From Campylobacterales bacterium (GTDB taxonomy: Bacteria > Campylobacterota > Campylobacteria > Campylobacterales > JAADDG01), in assembly GCA_027009865.1 (NCBI GenBank), contig JALVCR010000013.1:1-5916 (forward strand): 5,916 nucleotides of DNA, in the 5' to 3' direction. Below, piece after piece: positions 1 through 4,123 of the stretch. The position numbers were made by a program, and so were the translations under genes. How positions within the stretch are numbered: position 1 is the first letter of the stretch; the number at the start of each line of letters is the position of its first letter. The notes beneath the pieces were generated by a model. That model saw nothing but the letters and a program-made list of their open reading frames with translations, was not told where the DNA came from and made no database searches.

Positions 1-124
1 TTTGGTAAATTTAAAAAACGCCACCTTTAAAGACGCCATATCTTTAATAGAGGAGGCTGAAAAAAGAGTTTTTGAAAAATTCTCCATTAGACTTGAAAGG
101 GAGATAAAAGTTTTAAGTATTTAA
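1..124 (+). CDS. murB: UDP-N-acetylmuramate dehydrogenase (MurB), C-terminal fragment
   Basis: Only the last 40 codons are inside the window, in the frame starting at base 2, ending at TAA 122-124. The tail begins LVNLKNATFKDAISLIEEAE and ends in KVLSI. It fits the C-terminal end of epsilonproteobacterial MurB as I know it: a 'FLVN' strand, then a helix with 'DAxxLIExAxxRVFEKF', then a short 'L..EI.VL' strand. MurB is the cytoplasmic FAD enzyme that reduces UDP-GlcNAc-enolpyruvate to UDP-MurNAc in peptidoglycan synthesis. The catalytic and FAD-binding parts lie upstream of the window, so identity rests on this tail alone. The gene converges on the toxin gene yafQ, leaving 63 nt between the two stop codons with no convincing hairpin-plus-T-run terminator. 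Confidence 0.78.
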   Translation, partial: LVNLKNATFKDAISLIEEAEKRVFEKFSIRLEREIKVLSI

Positions 125-187
125 AATAAGAGGTGTTGTTAAGACGCCAAATTGTAAACACGCCGACTTCTTTCCTATGCCATTTCA

Positions 188-469
188 TCAAAATTTTTTA
201 AATAATTTAGCATGACTTCCTATTCTTATCAATTCAATAGTGTTAGTATTTTCATCAATCATATATATTACCACTAAATCACCGCCTATATGAAACTCTC
301 TTGCACCTTCCCACTCTCCTTTTAAGGAATGATCTTTTGCCTCAGAAGGAAGAGATTCTTTATTTAAAAGTTTTCCAATATAAATAATAAATCTATTATA
401 TTGAGAATCTGTTATTCTTAAATTTCTCATATCTTTAATAAAAAATTTTCCTCTCACTAGCTTATACAT
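188..469 (-). CDS. yafQ: YafQ-family mRNA interferase toxin (RelE superfamily)
   Basis: This 93-residue protein is the toxin of a type II toxin-antitoxin pair. Family members bind the ribosomal A site and cut mRNA during translation. The residues known to matter in E. coli YafQ have counterparts here at matching spacing: His47 (in DHSLKGEW), His60 (in REFHI), Asp64, Arg82, His86 and Phe90 (in RIGSHAKLF). The segment DLVVIYMID is the usual RelE-fold core strand. Length matches the family (about 90 residues), so it appears intact. The ATG start lies 25 nt after the stop of dinJ, in the usual antitoxin-first order. The spacer holds only a weak AAGAAA-like ribosome site, which would keep toxin translation below that of the antitoxin. 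The pair looks more AT-rich than the flanking genes by eye, consistent with lateral transfer. I am confident of the family; activity is inferred. Confidence 0.88.
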   Translation of the reverse strand: MYKLVRGKFFIKDMRNLRITDSQYNRFIIYIGKLLNKESLPSEAKDHSLKGEWEGAREFHIGGDLVVIYMIDENTNTIELIRIGSHAKLFKKF

Positions 470-494
470 TTTTAATTTCTTAAATTATAAGTCA

Positions 495-761
495 TTAACT
501 AATAACACACTTTTTCATTTCTTTTTTTAAATCTTCAAAACTTACTTCCTCTAAATTTTCTCTATTTTTAGCTTCTTTAATTGCTTTTTGAGTCTCTTTA
601 GTAGGTATTTCAATTCTAAATGGAATACCTTGATTTAAAACAGATTGAGTTAAAAATAAATTTATAGCATCACTCAAGCTAATATGAAATTTTTTGAAAA
701 GTTTTTGAGCTTCTTCTTTTATATCTTTATCTATATAAATATTTGTTCTTACTTTTTGCAT
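495..761 (-). CDS. dinJ: DinJ/RelB-family antitoxin
   Basis: This 88-residue protein is the antitoxin that neutralises the downstream YafQ-like toxin and represses its own operon. Residues 5-45 form a ribbon-helix-helix DNA-binding domain: the strand TNIYID (6-11), helix 13-24, then ISLSDAINLFLTQSV (27-41). The family signature GIPFRIEIP follows at 45-53. Residues 54-88 are a charged, Lys/Glu-rich tail, expected to be flexible and to wrap the toxin. The ATG start at 761 is preceded by GGGAG (771-775) at 9 nt, a clearly stronger ribosome site than that of yafQ. Upstream there is an extended -10 promoter and a palindrome suited to RHH-dimer binding. The gene starts 69 nt after the stop of flgS in the same direction, so some read-through from flgS is possible. 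The two stops TAA TGA stand back to back at its end. Confidence 0.88.
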   Translation of the reverse strand: MQKVRTNIYIDKDIKEEAQKLFKKFHISLSDAINLFLTQSVLNQGIPFRIEIPTKETQKAIKEAKNRENLEEVSFEDLKKEMKKCVIS

Positions 762-786
762 TCCTATTTTCTCCCTCTCATTTCAA

Positions 787-801
787 ACACAATCTTTGTG
801 T
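787..801. promoter_or_regulatory. Candidate DinJ-YafQ operator palindrome
   Basis: A perfect inverted repeat, ACACAA-TCT-TTGTGT, with 6-nt arms and a 3-nt centre. It begins 3 nt downstream of the minus-strand -10 element and so covers the expected transcription start of dinJ-yafQ. RHH antitoxins typically repress by binding such palindromes over their own promoter. The structure is visible in the sequence; its role as operator is inferred. Confidence 0.55.
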
Positions 802-804
802 AAT

Positions 805-813
805 ATTATAACA
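805..813 (-). promoter_or_regulatory. Extended -10 promoter for dinJ-yafQ
   Basis: On the minus strand this reads TGTTATAAT, a perfect TATAAT with the extended TGn, about 44 nt upstream of the dinJ start codon. No TTGACA-like -35 lies at 16-18 nt, which is normal for housekeeping promoters in Campylobacterota, where upstream AT periodicity takes its place. A second TATAAT (830-835) overlaps the flgS stop codon and could be an alternative. Confidence 0.55.
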
Positions 814-830
814 TATAATCCAATAAAAAA

Positions 831-1823
831 TTATAGCTTTTTGATTCTTATTTCAAAACCTTTTTCGTTTTCTAACAGTTTAATATCTCCGTTATGGGCT
901 TTTACTATCTCAAGCGAGAGGGCAAGTCCCAATCCGTGTCCTTTTGTTTTTGTAGTTTTGAAAGGCTCATATAGGATTTTTTTATCCTCTATCTCTTTCC
1001 CGTTATCAGTTATTTTAAATATATGAAAATTTTTATTCTCTCTATAAGATAGATTTATCTCTCCTCTCTCTTCGTCGCTCTCTTCTATTGCATCTATGGC
1101 ATTATAGATAAAATTTTGAAAAACTATCGATAAAAGATCAAAATCCCCTCTCATAATTTTTTTTGGAAGATTGAAAATAAAATCTATATCTTTTGAAAAA
1201 TCGTAAAATTCTATCGCCTCTTCAAGCTCTTCGGAGAGTTCCTCTATATAGAAAGAATCCAGCGATATAGATACGCCCTTTGTGAAAAGAAGAGTTGATT
1301 TTACGATTCTCTCTATTCTCCATAAAGCCTTTTTTATCTCCAAAACGAGCGGTTTGTTTTTGATATCGACTCTTTTTAGAAGGGTTGAGGATAACAAAGC
1401 CAAAGAGCCTATCGGATTTCTTATTTCATGAGAGAGGTGAGCTGCTATCTGCCCCATCGAGGCAAGCCTTTCGCTTCTTTTTTGCTCGGTTATGTCGGTT
1501 GCTGTTATTATTGTTTTTTGATCGGTCTGATTGATTTTTATTAGAAAAATTTTGTTTTCAAACTCAAGCTCATAAGAGTTTTTATCCGTCTCTATTTTCG
1601 GTAAAATTTTGGATATTTTCTTAGCTTCGCTATTTTGTAAAAATATTTTATCTCTTTCCAAAATCCAAATGGCGTTTGGAAGGGATTCTATTATTTCGTA
1701 AATCGTATTTTGAAGTTTTTCGTATGATTTGGAAAGCTCTTTGTATTTCTCTTCTACCTCATAAGTTCTTAAAATTAAGCTTTTTAAATCCTCTTTTAAA
1801 CTCTCTTTCTCTCTCTCATCCAT
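831..1823 (-). CDS. flgS: FlgS-like cytoplasmic sensor histidine kinase (flagellar sigma-54 cascade)
   Basis: A 330-residue soluble histidine kinase with no membrane segment. It probably senses flagellar export-apparatus assembly and phosphorylates the NtrC-type regulator FlgR, as FlgS does in Campylobacter and Helicobacter. Layout (ATG numbering): a charged helical, probably coiled-coil N-terminus (1-45); a PAS-like segment (about 46-112, with LPNAIWILERDKIFLQN); the phrase TIITATDIT; a DHp domain with H-box HLSHEIRNP, phospho-acceptor His132; then the HATPase domain with N-box Asn237/Asn241, a G1 box reading DNGKEI, and G2 KGHGLGLAL. The text around TATDITEQKRSERLASMG and NAIDAIEE is very close to what I recall of Campylobacter FlgS. 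G1 lacks its second Gly, a departure I recall in FlgS homologues too. ATG 1823 overlaps the upstream gene by 8 nt (ATGGATGA), pointing to translational coupling. An in-frame TTG at 1841 would add six residues but has no ribosome site. The partner flgR is not in the window. Confidence 0.85.
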   Translation of the reverse strand: MDEREKESLKEDLKSLILRTYEVEEKYKELSKSYEKLQNTIYEIIESLPNAIWILERDKIFLQNSEAKKISKILPKIETDKNSYELEFENKIFLIKINQTDQKTIITATDITEQKRSERLASMGQIAAHLSHEIRNPIGSLALLSSTLLKRVDIKNKPLVLEIKKALWRIERIVKSTLLFTKGVSISLDSFYIEELSEELEEAIEFYDFSKDIDFIFNLPKKIMRGDFDLLSIVFQNFIYNAIDAIEESDEERGEINLSYRENKNFHIFKITDNGKEIEDKKILYEPFKTTKTKGHGLGLALSLEIVKAHNGDIKLLENEKGFEIRIKKL

Positions 1824-2721
1824 CTTCACGCAGTCTTTCAAAAGATTTTAAATCAAAGAGGAGTATTTTATCGTATTTTTTGCTAAGCAGCTCTTTTGAA
1901 AAACCGCTTTTTGAAAAGAGGGCATATTTTTCTATCTTGAAATCTATTCCTTCGCACTTTTTTTTGAGTTTATTTAATGTATTTTTGCAGATTTTCTGAT
2001 TTTTCCATTTGCACTCTCCGGCAATGAAACCTTCGGAGGGAATTTTTGCAAGCATATCTATCTCTTTGTTTCTCTCCCAATAGCTTCCCGTCTCTACCGC
2101 GCTATTTTTATATACTCTTTTTATAAGCTCGTTTGAGAGCTCTTCAAAAAAGAAACTTACATATTTGTCAAAATCTCTCTCTATAATATTTAATACTTTG
2201 TTAAACTCTTGATTTTTTATTAAAGGTTTGTTTGGAGCGATAAATGTAAACCAAAATCTGTAAAAGGGTTTTGAAAATTTTATTTTATCCTCTATTTTAT
2301 ACTGTCTTAGATGTTTTTTCAAAGGCTGTTTTGAGTTTTTTAAAATCGGTTTCTCTCTTGATATTTCTCTCTCTATCATATTTTTTTTAAAAAGTTTTCT
2401 ATATATTTCTCTTCCCTTTATTTGAGAGATTTTTCCATCTTTTAAAAGAGAGAATATTTTCCTCTCTCCGATTGCGATTTTTTTAAGAAGTCTCTCTATT
2501 TCTTCCTGCTCTTTTTTATCTGTTGATAAATTGAAAGTTTTTGATAAGCTTTCATAATCTTTTAAAATGTAAGTTTTTATATCTTCAAAAATAGATTGAG
2601 TGAAATTTAGGGAATCTATCTTTTCAAATCCGCCAAATACGGAGAAGTATTCTATCTCTTCTTTAATTTCAAGATAGGGAAAGAGTTTGTGAAAATTTCT
2701 AAAATTTTTTGATATATCCAA
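1816..2721 (-). CDS. Standalone DUF234 protein with PD-(D/E)XK nuclease-like core
   Basis: A 301-residue protein of unknown function. Residues about 85-145 resemble the winged-helix region of archaeal/bacterial DUF234 ATPases (IAIGERKIF..., KGREIYRKLFKKNMIEREIS), followed by KPFYRFWFTFIAPNKPLI (151-168). The DUF234 core follows: IERDFDKYVSFFFEELSNEL, then ETGSYW, EID (Asp222) and GECKW (Glu236-x-Lys238). Glu193/194, Asp222 and the ExK pair are laid out like a restriction-endonuclease fold, though many DUF234 domains have no proven nuclease activity. YALFSKSGFSKELL (267-280) is also typical. Unlike most relatives it has no P-loop: the N-terminal 80 residues lack GxxxxGK[ST]. TTG 2721 is forced, because an in-frame TAA lies directly upstream and GAGGTG precedes it. 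It is the first gene of the flgS operon, so it may be made together with the flagellar kinase. No membrane segment or signal peptide is visible. The domain call is firm; cellular role is unknown. Confidence 0.72.
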   Translation of the reverse strand: MDISKNFRNFHKLFPYLEIKEEIEYFSVFGGFEKIDSLNFTQSIFEDIKTYILKDYESLSKTFNLSTDKKEQEEIERLLKKIAIGERKIFSLLKDGKISQIKGREIYRKLFKKNMIEREISREKPILKNSKQPLKKHLRQYKIEDKIKFSKPFYRFWFTFIAPNKPLIKNQEFNKVLNIIERDFDKYVSFFFEELSNELIKRVYKNSAVETGSYWERNKEIDMLAKIPSEGFIAGECKWKNQKICKNTLNKLKKKCEGIDFKIEKYALFSKSGFSKELLSKKYDKILLFDLKSFERLREDG

Positions 2722-2724
2722 TTA

Positions 2725-2730
2725 CACCTC
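2725..2730 (-). promoter_or_regulatory. Ribosome binding site fixing the TTG start of the DUF234 gene
   Basis: Minus-strand GAGGTG ends 3 nt before TTG 2721; counted from the GAGG core the gap is 5 nt. The codon directly upstream of the TTG is an in-frame TAA (2722-2724), so no longer start is possible, and the next in-frame Met is at residue 115. Confidence 0.65.
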
Positions 2731-2752
2731 TTATTGATTAAATATTTATATA

Positions 2753-2761
2753 ATTATAGCA
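2753..2761 (-). promoter_or_regulatory. Extended -10 promoter for the DUF234-flgS operon
   Basis: The minus strand reads TGCTATAAT, a perfect TATAAT with extended TGn, about 32 nt upstream of the TTG start. There is no recognisable -35, as usual in this phylum. No sigma-54 site (GG-N10-GC) was seen, which fits a gene acting at the top of the flagellar cascade. The 105-nt spacer (2722-2826) is shared with the divergent wzm. Confidence 0.5.
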
Positions 2762-2790
2762 CTTTATGTGAAGTTTAATTGATATAAAGC

Positions 2791-2796
2791 TACAAT
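2791..2796 (+). promoter_or_regulatory. Possible -10 element for wzm
   Basis: TACAAT, one mismatch from consensus, lies 30 nt upstream of the wzm start codon in very AT-rich DNA. It lacks an extended TGn and a clear -35. It is back to back with the minus-strand promoter, about 30 bp apart, so the two could interfere. Confidence 0.3.
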
Positions 2797-2826
2797 TTTA
2801 AAAAATTACTGTTTTGAGGTATTTTC

Positions 2827-3645
2827 TTGTCCGTTAAATATTATTTAGATGATTTTTTAAAGTTTTTTTCTCATATTTTCTCAAATAGAAGATTATTTAT
2901 AGATTTGGTAAAAGATGATTTTAAAAAGAAATATCTTGGTTCCTATCTTGGGGTTTTTTGGGCGTTTATTCAGCCAACTATTACTATTTTGATTTTCTGG
3001 TTTGTTTTTCAGGTGGGTTTTAAATCAAAGCCGGTTCATAACGTTCCGTTTGTTTTATGGTTGATTTCGGGAATGATTCCTTGGTTTTTTTTTGCGGAAA
3101 GCTTAAGCAATGCAACCTATTCTATAATCCAAAACAGCTTTTTAGTTAAAAAGGTTGTCTTTAGAGTTAGCATTCTCCCTTTAGTGAAAGTTTTTTCCGC
3201 CCTTTTTGTGCATCTCTTTTTTGTAATTTTTATGGCTTTGATTTTTATATTTTACGGCTTTTTGCCCGATTTGTATTGGCTTGAGTTTTTTTATTATCTG
3301 TTTGCTATGATTGTTTTTGTTTTAGGGCTTTCTTGGATAACCTCCTCTTTGATAATATTTTTTAAGGATATGGGCGAGATTGTAAATATGCTTTTGCAGT
3401 TTGGTTTTTGGATGACGCCGATTTTCTGGTCTGTAAATATTGTTCCAAAAGAATATCAGTTTTTTTTAAAATTAAATCCCGTATATTATCTTGTGGAAGG
3501 TTATAGGGATGCTTTTATTTATAAGGTCTGGTTTTGGGAGCGTCCCTATTTGACGCTCTATTTTTGGACGGTGGCATTAATAGTTTTTGTAAGCGGAGCT
3601 ATTATTTTTAGAAAGCTTCGCCCCCATTTTGCCGACGTTTTATAA
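2827..3645 (+). CDS. wzm: ABC-2 type polysaccharide/O-antigen export permease (Wzm/KpsM/TagG family)
   Basis: A 272-residue inner-membrane permease of an ABC exporter that moves lipid-linked O-antigen, capsule or related glycans across the inner membrane. The amphipathic N-terminus carries the family motif DDFKKKYLGSYLGVFWAFIQP (30-50), followed by about six hydrophobic segments (roughly 50-65, 73-92, 117-144, 153-180, 187-202, 243-262). Other family landmarks are SGMIPWFFF, MTPIFWS (196-202), LNPVYYLVEGYRDAF (216-230) and the C-terminal KLRPHFADVL. Length matches the family (about 260-275), so it looks intact. TTG 2827 is forced by an in-frame TGA at 2815-2817, and GAGGT (2816-2820) precedes it by 6 nt. 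The cognate ATPase (Wzt/KpsT) normally follows directly, but here the next gene is gspG, so the partner must be elsewhere or shared. The exact glycan cannot be told from sequence. Confidence 0.87.
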   Translation: MSVKYYLDDFLKFFSHIFSNRRLFIDLVKDDFKKKYLGSYLGVFWAFIQPTITILIFWFVFQVGFKSKPVHNVPFVLWLISGMIPWFFFAESLSNATYSIIQNSFLVKKVVFRVSILPLVKVFSALFVHLFFVIFMALIFIFYGFLPDLYWLEFFYYLFAMIVFVLGLSWITSSLIIFFKDMGEIVNMLLQFGFWMTPIFWSVNIVPKEYQFFLKLNPVYYLVEGYRDAFIYKVWFWERPYLTLYFWTVALIVFVSGAIIFRKLRPHFADVL

Positions 3646-3650
3646 AATTA

Positions 3651-3659
3651 TGGTAAAAT
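3651..3659 (+). promoter_or_regulatory. Possible extended -10 promoter for the gsp operon
   Basis: TGGTAAAAT (extended TGn plus TAAAAT, one mismatch) begins 6 nt after the wzm stop and 48 nt upstream of the gspG TTG. With no terminator visible in the 61-nt gap, gspG could be transcribed both from here and by read-through from wzm. Confidence 0.4.
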
Positions 3660-3694
3660 AAAAGCGAAAAATTAATATTTTATAAAAATTTAAT

Positions 3695-3699
3695 AGGAG
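3695..3699 (+). promoter_or_regulatory. Ribosome binding site of gspG
   Basis: AGGAG, 7 nt before the TTG at 3707. This fixes a short seven-residue leader before the prepilin cleavage site, as expected for a GspG pseudopilin. Confidence 0.65.
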
Positions 3700-3706
3700 T
3701 TTTATT

Positions 3707-4123
3707 TTGAATAGAAAAAGAAGGGCGTTTACTTTGATAGAGCTTTTGGTCGTTATTGCAATTATCGGATTGCTTGCTTCTTTGGTCGGGCCTAAATTTT
3801 TTGGACAGTTAAAGAGCGCTAAAGAGAAAACCGCAAGAGCTCAGCTTGAACTCTTTTCTTCAGCTTTGGACAGTTTTCATCTTGATACCGGAAGATATCC
3901 AACTACCGAGGAAGGTCTTAAAATCCTTTGGGCTAAAAAGGCAAATATCAAGGGTTTTAACGGGCCGTATCTGCCAAAAAAAGTAGAAGCCGATCCTTGG
4001 GGAAATCCTTATGTTTATAAAAGACCGGGAGAGGACGGGCATGACTATGAGCTTAAATCTCTTGGAGCCGACGGAGAGGTTGGCGGAAGCGGAGAGAATA
4101 AGGATATTTCCATTTGGGATTAG
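3707..4123 (+). CDS. gspG: Type II secretion major pseudopilin GspG
   Basis: This 138-residue prepilin forms the periplasmic pseudopilus of the type II secretion system. The leader is MNRKRRA; the predicted prepilin-peptidase (GspO/PilD) cut is between Ala7 and Phe8, giving the mature start FTLIELLVVIAIIGLLASLV with the invariant Glu at +5 (Glu12) and a single hydrophobic helix (8-27). GspG-specific features separate it from type IV pilins: TGRYPTTEEGL (61-71), GPYLPKKVEADPWGNPYVY (86-104) and the C-terminal calcium-site loop SLGADGEVGGSGENKDISIW (118-137). No disulfide loop is present. Length is normal for the family. Residue -1 is Ala instead of the textbook Gly; I recall this as common in Campylobacterota prepilins, and cleavage should tolerate it. 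The last ten bases overlap gspE, so the two are probably translationally coupled. Start is TTG. Confidence 0.93.
   Translation: MNRKRRAFTLIELLVVIAIIGLLASLVGPKFFGQLKSAKEKTARAQLELFSSALDSFHLDTGRYPTTEEGLKILWAKKANIKGFNGPYLPKKVEADPWGNPYVYKRPGEDGHDYELKSLGADGEVGGSGENKDISIWD
4101..4105 (+). promoter_or_regulatory. Ribosome binding site of gspE inside gspG
   Basis: AGGAT (within AAGGAT), 8 nt before TTG 4114. An in-frame TAA at 4099-4101 rules out a longer start, so this site and the TTG decide the N-terminus, which matters because the MshEN motif begins at residue 6. Confidence 0.55.

Noticed and set aside
17..165. Four copies of ACGCC (near 18, 33, 144, 160) suggesting a repeat or array
   Set aside because: Spacing is irregular, the flanks do not match, and two copies are inside murB codons for Asn-Ala and Asp-Ala; no CRISPR-like structure.
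125..187. Terminator between the convergent murB and yafQ
   Set aside because: The only pairing seen is a 5-bp GTGTT/AACAC (133-137 with 157-161) with a 19-nt loop and no T-run; too weak to call.
796..1026. Plus-strand open frame of 76 codons over the flgS 3' end
   Set aside because: It lies antisense to the conserved HATPase domain of flgS, has no family resemblance, and its hydrophobic Phe/Ser/Leu-rich product is what antisense of an AT-rich gene gives.
1824..1841. TTG start for flgS six codons upstream of the ATG
   Set aside because: There is no SD before it, it would lengthen the overlap to 26 nt, and the ATG at 1823 forms a typical short overlap with the upstream stop.
1676..1999. Plus-strand open frame of 107 codons across the flgS/DUF234 junction
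   Set aside because: Antisense to two genes with clear domains; low-complexity Leu/Ser/Phe product.
2722..2826. Sigma-54 or sigma-28 flagellar promoter upstream of the DUF234-flgS operon
   Set aside because: No GG-N10-GC element or sigma-28 consensus was visible; the extended -10 sigma-70 type site explains the region.
3085..3093. Run of nine T in wzm as a phase-variation tract
   Set aside because: It encodes Phe-Phe-Phe in a membrane segment, and runs of eight T occur elsewhere in the window (for example 1958-1965 and 2381-2388), so it is expected from base composition. Phase-variable tracts in this phylum are mostly G/C.
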